DNA from: Gigantopelta aegis
Taxonomy: Eukaryota; Mollusca; Gastropoda; Neomphalida; Peltospiridae
Direction: 5' to 3'
Assembly (NCBI RefSeq): GCF_016097555.1
Contig: NC_054702.1
Span: 84,121,175-84,185,174 of the forward strand
Length of the DNA: 64,000 nt
The number at the start of each line of letters is the position of its first letter. The first letter of the stretch is position 1. Below are positions 13,201 to 25,500 of this stretch, piece after piece. The position numbers and the translations under genes were made by a program. The notes under the pieces are model-generated. The model was given only the letters and a program-made list of their open reading frames with translations, was not told the origin of the DNA and made no database searches.

Positions 13201-15844
13201 GTCCATTCCCCTGGATACTTCCAATGTTTCTCCCTGATATATCTAAAATCCTATCTATTTATTATAAAATCCCAGACTGGTCCGGTGACAGTCCGCGGGA
13301 CCGGATCTTATGATGTATATATTTCCACAGCGACCAAGACGGTATATTTTGTTACAAGCCTAGACTGATCGACGCCTAGTTCGCTAGATACCATGGTCGC
13401 GCGGAGGTATTACGTAACCACTCTCCACATGGCCTCCACACCTGGTCTGGGTGTGTATTGGGGCGCGGGGGTATTACGTAACCAAGCTGCAATCAGCCCT
13501 CTAAAACAATTAACATCACCACAGGCGAAAAGATAAGAGCATGTTCCGTCACAGTTACGATTAAGAAAATCATACAGTAATGATAACAGTCATTAATTCT
13601 GTCAAAAGGTTAACTTAAAAAAAATAAAATCTGCAAACAAATTTAAGAATGGCACCATACCCGTTTTACCCTCTGGCAGAAACCCTGTTAAATTAGGTAT
13701 TAGGCTAGCATACTTGGCACATGACTCAGCAACCTGACCCATTAAAAATTAATGGGCTAGTGAGACAGAAAGAGAAAGAAACTCAGCTACCCCCATTCGG
13801 TATTTTGTAAATTTTATTATTAACATTAACTTAATCAAAAGTTACTACAGTGAAACTCCTCTAAACCGGACACCCTTGGGACCAAGTAAAATGTCCGGTT
13901 TTAAGAGGTATCTGGTTTAGAGAGGTTCTTTCCTGCACAGATATTTAAAAAGGGACCATTAAAAACGTCCGGTTTGGGGGAATTCCAGTTTACAGAGGGT
14001 CCGGTTTTGAGAGGTTTCACTGTAGTATTAGGCTGTAGGGGTGCACATGTGAAACTCATCAAAACCTTTGCATCAGCACTAACCTTAAATCTATCCAAAC
14101 AGAATTCTCCTCTGTAGCCTTTTTTAATCCTGGAACATCTGTAAAATGGAAAGCAAAAAGGTGTAGAAGGCTGTGAAGTGCATACATTTTATGATTTTAT
14201 ATCTTAATTTGGGGTTTTTTCAACAACAACTATTTTACTGTCATATCTCCTTAAAGTTGCATATACTGCTACTGGCTAGTTGGTCTGAAGCAAGTGTTGG
14301 AATTTACAATAAACAAGTTTAAAATCAAGAACAAAAACCCCATCATTCTGTCAGATCCACTGTTTTCAAAACAAAATTATTTTTTGGCAATGGAAAAAGA
14401 AATGTTTTATTTAACAACGCACTCAACACATTTTATTTATGGTTATATGGCATCAGACATATGGTTAAGGACCACACAGATTTTGAGAGGAAACCTGCTG
14501 TCACCACTACATGGGCTACTCTTTCCGATTAGCAGCAAGGGATCTTTTATTTGCACTTCCCACAGGCAGGATAGCACAAACCATGGCCTTTGTTGAACCA
14601 GTTATGGATCACTGGTCGGTGCAAGTGGTTTACACCTCCCCAAATCCCATGCCTCGACTAGGATCCGAATCCATTACCTACCAGCCTGTAGACCGATGGC
14701 CTAACCACGACGCCACCGAGGCTGGTTTTTGGGGCAATGGAAGGCTGCACTCCCCAATCCATCTAATACTGAATACCTTTAACAGTGGTGTAGGAAGATG
14801 CCAAAAAGTGGAGGGGGCATACACACACCAGAAATCCATCTCTGGTGCTGCTAGATCAGGAAAAGTGGGGGTACATTCCCCCTCCTTCCCCCCCCCCCCC
14901 CCACCTCCCGCTATGTACACCAGTACATATAAGACCTTTATGAGTTTTAATTCAAAAGTTCTTGTATTTTAAAGACAGACCTTGATAACTCATCATCCAC
15001 ACAAACTTACTTCCCCTTATTTATTCCCGACGACCACACAGAATGGCATGCTGACCGCTGGAGAATCAGTGGACCTTGAACAGGAATCACTAAAACAACA
15101 AACATATAGTTTTATGAAATATAACATACAATAATAATATAAACATCTACGGGTGAACAGAGGGTACAAACAGTACAGGCTCCTATGACCTTTGTATACA
15201 ATTACATACAGGTTAGAATAAATGTATTTGTTACTGCATCCATCTTTGATAAACAGATCTATAAACTGTTGTTTTTAATGTGAAGTGGGAGTTCCAATTT
15301 TCTATCACCTTATTCTTCTTGTATTTTGGTGATCCCTAGCTGGAATATAAAGGTGAGGCCAGAGACCAAGCTCAGGTCTAAATATATGTGATGAAACTTT
15401 ATTAATTAATGTACCCACTGAACATTCAGACATGTCTATCCTGATAACAAGTTCAAGTTTGTACCAGAATCACTGCCTAGTAAAGATTTGAGGCAAAATA
15501 GTGCCTATGAAGTAATTAGTTTTATGCTATGTTTAAACAAAACATACAACACTGCATTTACCTGAAAACAGTTTGTTTATTTTCTTTATCGCTCTTGCTA
15601 TAACCTTTTTAAGGTTTTCTTTTTCACTTTGAACAAGTTCCTCCCCAAAGTAGAACTGGGGACTAATTCGGATAGCTTGGTAACTCCGTTCAACGGTCGC
15701 ATTTGCATTTCGTCTTTCTCGGTCAGTCCAAGATTTATCATATTTAACATTTGTATGTGGAACTGTATCTGGCTGAACTTCATCAAATAAACAATTGTGG
15801 CTGAACTGTGAGCTTTTAGAACAAATAAGAACAATAATGATCAT
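1283..15844 (-). CDS. LMLN: Leishmanolysin-like M8 zinc metallopeptidase (invadolysin), 3' part missing
   Basis: Eleven exons on the minus strand, in transcript order: 15844-15562, 15089-15011, 14138-14084, 9237-9088, 7531-7403, 6202-6124, 5019-4877, 4005-3934, 3056-2954, 2454-2388, 1376-1283. All have AG/GT borders and compatible phases, giving about 418 residues before the gene leaves the window. The zinc site HEMFH is in exon 6, the third zinc His in SSHWD and the Met-turn in QGSLMTA in exon 8. Cys-rich stretches follow ([22 protein letters not shown]). Exon 5 has the family signature [14 protein letters not shown]. The chosen ATG (15844) precedes a short hydrophobic IIIVLIC, a possible signal peptide; an in-frame ATG at 15886 would add 14 residues. 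Known family role: secreted or membrane-associated metallopeptidase linked to cell migration. The exon 9 donor could instead lie at 2960. The family C-terminus should lie to the left. Confidence 0.93.
1377..2387. other. LMLN intron 10, no gene seen
   Basis: AT-rich intron between the two Cys-rich C-terminal exons. I see no coding exon, SINE or tandem array here. Confidence 0.6.
3515..3680. repeat. Dispersed repeat copy (partner at 50.04 kb)
   Basis: It shares cagccagt, aactatttgattggtt and caaatcagtctagc-like blocks, in the same order, with 50040-50190. It lies in LMLN intron 8 (between exons 8 and 9). The class is not recognised. Confidence 0.6.
4352..4646 (-). mobile_element. tRNA-derived SINE, type A tail, minus
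   Basis: Read on the minus strand it begins with a tRNA-like promoter head (gtagcctagtggtaaagc, B box near gatcgatccc). The conserved core mentions gtgctccacaactgg and ggatggtgcatatg, and the tail runs into gttaaataaaacatttcc. Near full length and moderately diverged; it lies in LMLN intron 7 (between exons 7 and 8). Confidence 0.88.
5225..5285. repeat. Short repeat, caccccagca / cagctattgggtgtc family
   Basis: The same word combination (hairpin-like gacacccaatagccgatg with catgctggggtg) recurs at 33330-33380 and 63780-63830. It is a small dispersed repeat related to SINE 3' regions. Confidence 0.5.
5322..5490 (-). mobile_element. SINE fragment, type B tail, minus
   Basis: Diverged copy of the type B tail (caccactagggcacac, gatgtcaaacatttagtaat, ggatcttttacatgc). 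The tRNA-like head is missing. Confidence 0.7.
5563..5953 (-). mobile_element. tRNA-derived SINE, type C head, minus, near full length
   Basis: On the minus strand it starts with ggtggcgtcgtagttaggcc and a B-box-like gggttcggatccc. It continues through cactcagg and ccttgcggagc blocks and ends in the same tail as type A (gtgttgagtgtgtcattaaa), followed by a ttctttctttct microtail. Copies at 14.4, 24.8 and 42.4 kb. Confidence 0.92.
6124..6202 (-). CDS. LMLN: LMLN exon 6, HExxH zinc-binding helix
   Basis: This 79-bp exon reads [20 protein letters not shown] and a little more. It holds the HExxH motif (HEMFH), with two zinc-ligand histidines and the catalytic glutamate intact, so the peptidase is not visibly inactivated. 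The acceptor is at 6203-6204 and the GTAAGC donor at 6123. Confidence 0.95.
7780..8245 (-). mobile_element. SINE, type B tail, minus, interrupted
   Basis: The tail (7780-7910) and head/core (8085-8245) are both recognisable in minus orientation. About 150 bp of other sequence separates them, so the SINE was hit by an insertion or rearranged. Confidence 0.78.
8246..9087. other. LMLN intron 4, right part, no further feature seen
   Basis: AT-rich intron sequence between the SINE and exon 4. No exon with family similarity or long repeat was seen. Confidence 0.5.
10222..11432. repeat. 40-bp minisatellite (array D)
   Basis: About 30 almost identical copies of a 40-bp unit (gctattttgttcagctgata plus gttctcatgattgggacttt). 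Two variants alternate irregularly (gctatttt or gctagttt), and one unit near 11125 has a 6-bp insertion. It lies deep inside LMLN intron 3, far from any exon. The low divergence suggests recent expansion or homogenisation. Confidence 0.98.
11520..11586. repeat. 67-bp near-perfect hairpin
   Basis: cagtgatgataacacatttt on the left pairs with aaaatgtattatcatcactg on the right around a small gtgaaatttcac-like centre. Probably a short foldback MITE. Confidence 0.8.
11702..11797. repeat. Inverted repeat, about 96 bp
   Basis: gatttatatctcatctcgtg and gaagtttgcaat are mirrored by attgcaaacttc and gataagatataaatcatatc, giving a long-stem foldback. It may belong with the neighbouring hairpin at 11520 to one larger element. 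Confidence 0.75.
11925..12375 (-). mobile_element. Dispersed 'actagcc' repeat, minus copy
   Basis: Contains cttctagaattttta, actagccatgggatca, ggagatggagctttaaa and gggcaggat blocks. The same blocks recur in opposite orientation at 23524-23876 and 37662-38015. It is a non-autonomous element of unknown class, directly next to the solo LTR. Confidence 0.7.
12421..13553 (-). mobile_element. Solo LTR of a Ty3/Gypsy-like element, 5-bp target duplication
   Basis: A 1,133-bp LTR on the minus strand, starting TGTGACGGAACATGCTC and ending GGATCCCCATGACA (TG...CA ends). It is flanked by a perfect 5-bp direct repeat, gttac, at 12416-12420 and 13554-13558. Its 3' half clearly matches the 3' LTR of the element at 52856-56179, and its first bases match that element's left end. 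No internal coding sequence remains, as expected after LTR-LTR recombination. Confidence 0.94.
13846..14026. mobile_element. MITE with ctacagtgaaac ends
   Basis: Terminal inverted repeats ctacagtgaaactcctc and gaggtttcactgtag, with internal ccggttt and ccggac motifs in both orientations. A relative lies at the THUMPD2 stop codon (27585-27764). It lies in LMLN intron 3, 58 bp from exon 3. Confidence 0.8.
14396..14722 (-). mobile_element. tRNA-derived SINE, type C head, minus, internal deletion
   Basis: Same family as 5563-5953. About 60 bp of the middle (the ccttgcggagcactcactca block) is missing at about 14640. Confidence 0.9.
14787..14916. repeat. 'gtaggaaggtgccaaaaagt' repeat with C-run
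   Basis: The word gtaggaagatgccaaaaagt, followed by G- or C-rich sequence, recurs at 28828 and 40386. Here a homopolymer C run follows at about 14890. A proline- or glycine-rich reading frame across it is a by-product. Confidence 0.55.
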
Positions 15845-16519
15845 CTTAATAAACCATTTGTTGTTAATCACATCCACTTTTCCCATGTCACTGTCAATGT
15901 AAATGAAAAGGCAGCACAACTATGTAACAAAGTGTTCCACTTTCTGTATCATAAATGTTTACATTGTGTTACATTCTCAACATTGTTGTAATATGTTCTA
16001 AAGTTTTCGTTTTTTTCAATGTGTTTTATTTCTTTTGACATATCATTTTTGATATATTCATTATGCCTAAATGTATTAAAACTGCATGATTAACTAGTAT
16101 TGGTGACTATTTTCTGAAGCGCCGTTAATGCAAATAATTAAATTATTAATGACAGTACATTTTACACTCCGTCCGTTTATCCAACTATTTCCGTAGTTCA
16201 TTTGTGGAAACTACACCATTTTCAACCAATCTTAAGGAACAACAACATCAAATGGTATTTAGTGTTAATCATATTAGCTGTTTTAACACCACTTGGATTT
16301 CGCGGGTTATAACAGAGTAGATCAAATATTTATATTTTCATTGACAGCTAACCGGAAGTGACCAAGTACCCTTCGCATAAAATAGTACTTACAAATCTAT
16401 TGGTTAGCAGCGAATGTTACAATTTTGTTGATTTGTCAATTATGGTGCGCATGTTCAGATCAAATTATTTTGTCAACTTCCGCCATGTGGTATCTGTCAT
16501 TTCAATTATACATGGAAAT
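15845..16519. promoter_or_regulatory. Shared LMLN/THUMPD2 upstream region, likely bidirectional promoter
   Basis: The two start codons point away from each other across 675 bp. accggaagtg at 16351-16360 is a consensus ETS/GABP-type site, and aacttccgccatg at 16475-16487 carries a second, inverted cttccg joined to a ccgccat (YY1-like) core. No clear TATA box is in place for either gene. ETS sites are typical of bidirectional housekeeping promoters. Transcription starts were not determined. Confidence 0.6.
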
Positions 16520-19500
16520 ATGAGTAGGTTTTATTGCACGGCTGGGAGAGGGACAGAAACGTTTGCCTGCAGCGAATGCAAGACCATTTTTAGGACTAAT
16601 GAGGTATTTTCAAAACATATGTCAGATTATTGCTGTGGGTATATAGTTTTAATTCAGGTCTGTTTAGCGGAGGGGGAGGCGGAGGGGAAGGGGGATTTTC
16701 ATGTAGACTGAATTCATCAAACGCGAGCGCCGAAGACGCGGAGCCGTAGATGGGTACATACAACAATACATAAAACCCCATGCCAAACAATGTGATGACG
16801 CCGGTTACACTCGAGAATAATTCACTAACTTTTGTTGCGAAATATACGTTAACAAGTTGTGGTATGCATGTAAAATGGCCTGGGCTCCGTTCCACGAAGC
16901 TATCTTAGCGCTAAGATTACCGTAACTGCACAGCTAATATATGCACTTACGGTGATCTTAGGGCTAAGATCGCTTCCTGGAACGGAGCCCAGGCCCTAGT
17001 CACAGAGCCATGACAAGAAACCGTTTGTTTTCAGTTGTACCAATCAATGCATCATGTCCAATGTATTTATAATAATTGATACATGGCAAAAAGTGTAACA
17101 AGACGAACCCAGGCCCTAGTCACAGAGCCATGTTTAAGCCTACTGGAACACATTGAAAGTTAATCACAGCGGTTATTGGATGGCAAACGCACAGTTATAT
17201 CGATACTTGGTCACAGATGAAATCCGCTGTCACCACATGGTTACTCTTTCCATATAACAGCAAGGGATCTTTATGTGCACTTACCACATCCCACAAACAG
17301 GATAGCACACACAACGTCCTTTGATGGACCAGTTATGGATCACAGGTTGGGACGGGAAATAATCAAATGGTCCCACTGAGGAGGATTGAACCTTCAGCAA
17401 ATGGAACCTCAGACAGACATTCTTGCTACGTCCCGCTCATAAACTTGCATAAGATCATATCATTTCATTGTATAAATACAGAGTCGAGTTGCATTTTTCT
17501 CGGGTGCTGTTGGGCGAATAATGTTGCAACCTCGTTCACATCTAATATCTATATCTTGGTCATAATTAATCAGGAGCGCCAATTTAGAAAGGCGCTCCTG
17601 TCCTATAGAAGCACGCATGTATGTTTACATGCATTTGTGTCTGACCAAAAAAGAACAAATAACTGCAGTTAATCTATCCACTCTAATCTGTAAACTTACT
17701 AATATTGATATTTTGTCAGTTTAGAATGTGTTGAATTTCTATTATCTATTATCTTGTAATAAAATGCACTTTTAATCTAACTATGCATTTCTGTTTTTTA
17801 ACCGTATGTTATTATTTAACCATGCCGCTATAACTGATTTGGTGATTGAGTAATCTAATGGGTAGAAAACCCGACTACGTTATCCCGGTCATTTGGGGAC
17901 AAGGACTTTTATATGTAAAATCTGATTTATTTATTTTTTCATTTGAGCGGAACTCTCAATCCCCCCTGGCTATGGGCCTGTAATTTAAACTAGGATTTCT
18001 TTAATCTTGTTTTCTTAGTATCACATGAAAAATTATTTGTAATTCCATAATTTATCATTTCTGATCATGAACAAACTATCTATTTAACTTCAAAAATTAC
18101 AGAAACCCACCATTATTTTCCAAAAATATACTAATCATTACATGGAATTATTTTGCCAAATTAAAATAAAATTTGCCAATTGAGTCTAAAATTTGCAATT
18201 GGCGAATTTGGTGAGTGGCAGAGCTATCCATGGAACTTCTTTTCATTATTTGCACGTGGTTATTGCATTTCAGGTGTCAGCAATAGATGGAAAAGTGTTT
18301 TTCACCTGTAATCGAAATATTACAGCTGAGCAAATCAATAGATTGAAGACGGTGGAAAGAATATTTGTCAGAATTAATTATTTGCCTGCAAGTGAAATCA
18401 TTAGAACAGGTATGTTTGTACTGTGTGATAACTTCTCAATGCAATTATTTCATACGATATGTACATACATGTATACAGGCACCCACCCCTTACTGTATTC
18501 AGTGTTGATCTTCAAGGTCTTAACTACAATAATGATTTGCTTCAGCTAATAAAATAAAATAATTTGTCATTATTTGAATTTTATAAAATCATCTATACCA
18601 AAACAGATATTTGAATGGATTGAAGGGTTCCTGGAGTGAGCACGACATGTTTTGTAAAAATGATGTATAGCTAGATGCAGATTTAGATTGGTAATTGATG
18701 CTCTAACAATTGTAATTGTATTTTATATTTTTATTTTGAAACTTTATTAAGTCTTGTAAATGAGGTTGCCTTCCCATAATGATTGGATGAATTGATAATG
18801 AATGCATGAAAAAATACATTGGTGATAAGTATATATGAATGAATCAATATCAACAGAAACATTAGAAAGTAAAATTAAGACACTGTGCAAAGGTGATTCA
18901 TAATAAATCAACAAAACTTAAGTGAATGCCAATTTCCCATCTTATGCTCTATAATGTTAGCAGGGAGCATTGTGTTCAGTATCACATTGCAATTCCCTAT
19001 TCAAGTTTCAGAGATTGTTACACAATTTAAAACATTAAACAGTAGTTGCTATTTAATTTTCAATTGATTTAAAATATTACTAATCAAGTTTTGAAAACAA
19101 AATGTTCCCTCGTTAGTCCATTACTTCTTACCATTTCTGATTACCAGTTGACTATTTTGCTTACAATTTCAGACAAGCATGCTTATATGAAATCCTTGTG
19201 TGAAAAGCTGCTCAACAAGGATGATGTTATCACAGGATTTCACACCTACAGACAGCTGTTTGCCATTAGCAAGGAATCCGATTGTGATCATGAACCTGTA
19301 GTCAAAAAAATCAGATATGAACAAGATGATGAGATACACAGCAGCATTCCTGCTGCTCCAACATTCCGCATTTCATGTAAAATCAGTGGAAGATTTAGAG
19401 GGAGTATTCACACACAGGTTTGTATACCAGTGGTCACTTCAGGTCCATGGCCAACTAGTGGCTTGAGTACTGTTGTGTATAGAATCAATCTTCTTCCAAA

Positions 19501-22500
19501 ATGTTCAACATGGCCCTAGTGATTTCCCTAGAAATTAGGCAAGGCATGGTAGACCAAACACTTTTGGGGCATTTTCACCATTTTTGGGGCACTTGTGTTT
19601 CATTAAAAATACAAAAATGTTTTAATTAAAATAAACATTAATGTAATTTATGTGCTTGCTTTAATAAATGAATGGCAAAAGATATAAAAGGCATATTTTA
19701 TTAATTTATAATACCTTTTTGGGTGTTTTATAAAGGCAATTTTATAATTTTTTTACTGAAAAGGCTTGTTTAATCTCAGGGCAGCATGGCGCTGATTGAA
19801 GCAAGAAGATGCTAGACTATTGAGGCATGGTGCTGCACCATGTTAAAACAAGCTAGGGAAAACACTGGCCCTGTTCCACAAAGTGATCTTAGCATTAACA
19901 TCACCTAAGGGGCGGGACGTGCTGCACCATGTTAAAACAAGCTCGGGAAAACACTATGGCCCTGTTCCACAAAGTGATCTTAGCACTAACATCACCTAAG
20001 GGGCGGGACGTGCTGCACCATGTTAAAACAAGCTAGGGAAAACATTATGGCCCTGTTCCACAAAGTGATCTTAGCACTAACATCACCTAAGGGGCGGGAC
20101 GTGCTGCACCATGTTAAAACAAGCTCGGGAAAACACTATGGCCCTGTTCCACAAAGTGATCTTAGCACTAACATCACCTAAGGGGCGGGACGTGCTGCAC
20201 CATGTTAAAACAAGCTAGGGAAAACATTATGGCCCTGTTCCACAAAGTGATCTTAGCACTAACATCACCTAAGGGGCGGGACGTGCTGCACCATGTTAAA
20301 ACAAGCTAGGGAAAACATTATGGCCCTGTTCCACAAAGTGATCTTAGCATTAACATCACCTAAGGGGCGGGACGTGCTGCACCATGTTAAAACAAGCTAG
20401 GGAAAACATTATGGCCCTGTTCCACAAAGTGATCTTAGCACTAACATCACCTAAGGGGCGGGACGTGCTGCACCATGTTAAAACAAGCTAGGGAAAACAT
20501 TATGGCCCTTTTCCACAAAGTGATCTTAGCACTAACATCACCTAAGGGGCGGGACGTAGCCCAGTGGTAAAGCACCCACATGATGCACGGTCGGTCTGGG
20601 ATCGATCCCCGTTGGTGGGACATTTGGGCTATTTCTTGCTCAAGCCAGTGCACCACAACTGGTATATCAAAAGCTGTGGTATGTGTTATCCTGTCTATAG
20701 GATGGAGGAAATAAAATATCCATTGCTACTAATAAAAATATTTAGCAGGTTTTCTTTCTAAGATTGTATGTCAAAATTACCATATGTTTGACATCCAGTA
20801 GCCTATGATTAATAAATTAATGTGCTCTAGTTGTGTCATTAAACAAAACAAACTTTACATCACCTGAAGTTCATAAGGTGATCTTAGCACTAACATCGCT
20901 TCATAAAATAGGGTCCAGGACCATACCAAGCCAAAATGGCTTGGGAGTGGTAGTGAATAAAGAATTAGGGAACAATAGTATGTCTTTTCCAGTTAGACAA
21001 AAAGGGTCCCAAGTCTTTTTAACTGGGAGGTTGAGACAAGAAGAATTAGGGATTAATAGTACGTCTTCTCCAGTTAGACAAAAAAGGGTCCTGAGTCTTT
21101 TTAACTGGGAGGTTGAGACAAGAAGAATTAGGGAACAATAGTATGTCTTCTCCAGTTAGACAAAAAGGGTTCTGAGTCTTTTTAACTGGGAGGTTGAGAC
21201 GAGAAGAATTAGGGAACAATAGTATGTCTTCTCCAGTTAGACAAAAAGGGTTCTGAGTCTTTTTAACTGGGAGGTTGAGACGAGAAGAATTAGGGAACAA
21301 TAGTATGTCTTCTCTAGTAAAATAAAAAGGATACGGAGTCTTTTTAACTGGGAGGTTGAGACGAGAAGAATTAGGGAACAATAGTATGTCTTCTAGGTTG
21401 AGACAAGAAGAATTAGGGAACAATAGTATGTCTTCTCCAGTTAGACAAAAAGGATACTCAGTCTTTTTAACTGGGAGGTTGAGACAAGAAGAATTAGGGA
21501 TTAATAGTACGTCTTCTCCAGTTAGACAAAAAAGGGTCCTGAGTCTTTTTAACTGGGAGGTTGAGACAAGAAGAATTAGGGATTAATAGTACGTCTTCTC
21601 CAGTTAGACAAAAAAGGGTCCTGAGTCTTTTTAACTGGGAGGTTGAGACAAGAAGAATTAGGGAACAATAGTATGTCTTCTCCAGTTAGACAAAAAGGGT
21701 CCTGAGTCTTTTTAACTGGGAGGATGAGACAAGAAGAATTAGGGAAGAATAGTATGTCTTCTCCAGTTAGACAAAAAGGGTCCTGAGTCTTTTTAACTGG
21801 GAGGATGAGACAAGAAGAATTAGGGAACAATAGTATGTCTTCTCCAGTTAGACAAAAAGGATACTCAGTCTTTTTAACTGGGAGGTTGAGACAAGAAGAA
21901 TTAGGGATTAATAGTACGTCTTCTCCAGTTAGACAAAAAAGGGTCCTGAGTCTTTTTAACTGGGAGGTTGAGACGAGAAGAATTAGGGAACATAGTACGT
22001 CTTCTCTAGTAAGACAAAAAGGATACTGAGTCTTTTTAACTGGGGGTGGGGGGAGGGTGGGACATAGAACAGTGGTAAAGCGGTCGGTCTGGGATCAATC
22101 CCCATCAGTAGGCCCATTGGGCTATTTCTCGTTCCAGCCAGTGCACCACGACTGGTATATCAAAGGCCGTGGTATGTACTACCCTGTCTGTGGGATGGTG
22201 TATATAAAAGAACCCTTGCTGCTAATTGAAAAGAGTAGCCCATGAAGTGGCGACAGCGGGTTTCCTCTCTCCATATCTGTGTGGTCCTTAACGATATGTC
22301 TGATGCCATATAACCGTAAATAAAATGTGTTGAGTGTGTCGTTAAATAAAGCATTTTTTTTTTTTTTTTTTTAACTGGGAGGTTGGGACAGTGAAAGAAG
22401 AATTAGGGAACAATAGTATGTCTTCTCCAGTTAGATAAAAAAGGATACCGAGTCTTTAACTGGGAGGTTGAGGCAAGAAGAATTAGAGCACAATAGTATG

Positions 22501-25500
22501 TCTTTTCCAGCTATACAAAAGAAAACAAAGTTTGTTTTGTTTAACGACACCACTAGAGCACATTGATTAATTAATCATCGGCTATTGGATGTCAAACATT
22601 TGGAGTCATTAGAGGAAAACTGCTACATTTTTCCTAGTGCATCAAGAGATCTTTTATATGCGTTTTCCCACAGACAGGAAAGCACATACCACGGTCTTTG
22701 ACCAGTTGTGACACACTGGTTAGAACGAGAAAAACCAGCAATATATAAAAAGGCCACTTTTAAACTAAAGAATGCATTTCTGATATTATTTTGCTATAGT
22801 CCTCCCTAGCCTTCATGAACATTGTTTGTTTTTTAAAATAATTTCAGTTTCATTTGACAGAACAAGAAAATTAGAAGTGTTTTGGAAATAACAAAAAAGC
22901 ACTATTTTTGTGTGCAATAATAAAAAAAAAAATAATAAGATTGTAGTGCACACCTTAGTAAGAAAACACCAGATGGGTTCATGTTTTCTGTTTAATTACC
23001 TGTACCATGAAGTAATTGGGGTTTTTTAAATAAAAATTTTATATTTTACGCTTTCTTTCATTACAGCATTTGTCACAAAAGTTAGGAGCAAAAGTTGTCA
23101 GTTCCATGGGCTGGAAAGTTGATTTGAAACATCCACAAATTGAGGTGTGTGTGTGTGTGTGTCCTTGGTGATACAACTACAAGTTAATGGTACTATTTTC
23201 AGTTAATGTGTAAATCATCCTACCACACATTTTATGTAGTAATATTACTGGTTACTGAAATGTGGAGTACATTAAAAGTTGTAATGCTTGTCCTGAACCT
23301 AAATTATATGGGGAAGAACAAATTTGCTGAATTTTGTTCTATTATAATGATTTTAAAATATATGTGCTGTGATGTTATTTCAAAGTCTCATAAAATTATT
23401 TATGATTTAATTACCAACACCAATCTCATTGACATAATTGTTAAGTTGTAGCAGTACCATATTAGTTAGGATCACAACACACTGCAATCTCTAATCCCAA
23501 GTTAGTTTTTATGGCTTTTAGCAGGGTTTCTAGCTTATGGTAGCCCCACTCCCATGATTAGTGATATTCAATGTTGGGCTAGTAAATAACTACCATAACT
23601 AGCCCAATGGCTAATGAAAACAAAAACTTGTCTAATGCTGCATTTGTCTTATTTTGCAAATTAATATCCTGCCCCTTCGCTCCCCGTTCCCAATCAAAGG
23701 GGTTTTAAGCTCCATCTCCCTCTTTAGGTGACATATTCAATTATTATTAGTAAAATTTATTTACTTAAAAGTAGGGCTAGTGAAATTTTAATCATGGCTG
23801 GTAACTTTTTAAAACAATGATCCCATGGCTAGTGGATTTTTATTAAAATTGTAGAAGCCCTGCTTCTAGGCTAGGTGTAAGTTCTCTACTCCGATTTCTA
23901 ACCACTCGTCTTGCTTCTGGACCGATGGCAAGATCTTTTTTAATAACAGCATGATTGAACCTTATTTTGATATAAGTATAAAAATTACTGATTGCCATCA
24001 TTCATTATCAGTAATATTATAGGGCGATTGGTTGTTTCAGATCTGTGTGCACATCAATGATGAACATGTGATAGCTGGAATACCTACCTCCAAGTAAGTC
24101 TTGCATGTTTTATATCAGTGGCAGAATACTCTTGTATCTCAGTGGTAGAGTGGTCACCTGAGATGTGACTCATCAGGCTTTGTCCCATTCCAGCCATTGC
24201 CCTCACAACTGGTACACCAAGGCTGAGGTATGTATGCTATCTTTGGGTAATGACTTGGATTTCATTTGGTTTTAACCAATTTTGTTTTTCACTAATAAGA
24301 GTCAATGTTGCTTGACAGTCAAGGGCAGATGCAATATTTTTAGGGAGTGGTTGCAATGTTTAAAAAGGAGACTTCCAGTATTCAGGGATGGGATACAACT
24401 TTTAAAAACGAACCTTCAGTATTCAAAAGAAGTATTTCATGGTCAGTCTTACAGAATAGTTACTATCTTAGTTAATATACAGTAAACATTGTCCATTACA
24501 TTGCAATCAGTTATTTTTATCACAAGTCTCTTCATTTCAGAATCCCAGTGTCTAAACGAAACTACATCGCTCAACCAGGACTGAGGTCTACTATTTCATG
24601 GATTATCTGTCATCTTGCAGACATTGGGGTATGTAATACCCTCATTATAACCATGTTACCTAAAAGTAATTATTATATTAAACCTAAGTCATTGGTTATC
24701 AGAGTGAAACACATTTTATTTTCATGTCTGTGTGTTACAAACTTATGATGACATATTCTGTCAGGTTGTTTTAATGTTGTAGTATGCACTGGCCTCAATA
24801 ATTGAATAAAGAAAGAAATGTTTTATTTAATGACGCACTCAACACATTTTATTTACGGTTATATGGCGTCAGACACATGGTTAAGGACCATACAGATTTT
24901 GAGAGGAAACCCGCTGTCGCCACATAGGCTACTCTTTTTACGACAGGCAGCAAGGGATCTTTTATTTGCGTTTCCCACAGGCAGGATAGCACAAACCATG
25001 GCCTTTGTTGAACCAGTTATGGATCACTGGTCGGTGCAAGTGGTTTACACCTACCCATTGAGCCTTGCGGAGCACTCACTCAGGGTTTGGAGTCGGTATC
25101 TGGATTAAAAATCCCATGCTTCGACTAGGATTCGAACCCAGTACCTACCAGCCTATAGACCGATGGTCTGCCACGACGCCACCGAGGCCAGGTCAATAAC
25201 TGAATAAATACCTTGTCTTGTCTTGTCTTGTCTTGTCTGGTGTGCACTGGTTATTGTTGCTTTGTTATATCATGAGGAGTTGCCAACTCATTATTATTTT
25301 CCTTTTCCTGAAAAGCCTGGAGATGTGGTACTTGATCCAATGTGTGGAAAAGCTACAATACTGGTGGAAGGAGCTCTTCTAGAGAAGGTAACATCACATT
25401 GCAATACAAATTTCATTTCCTTTTTATTATTTTATTAGCAGTATTTTGCAGACATATTGATATTGTAGTCCCATATACTCTTCATATGTTTTTAAACAGG

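Noticed and set aside
14511-14972. 153-codon plus frame with proline run
   Set aside because: It crosses a SINE and a C homopolymer repeat in an LMLN intron.
20833-22029. Repeated frames on both strands (EELGNNSMSS, LFPNSSRLNLPV)
   Set aside because: Translations of the ~81-bp array F inside a THUMPD2 intron.
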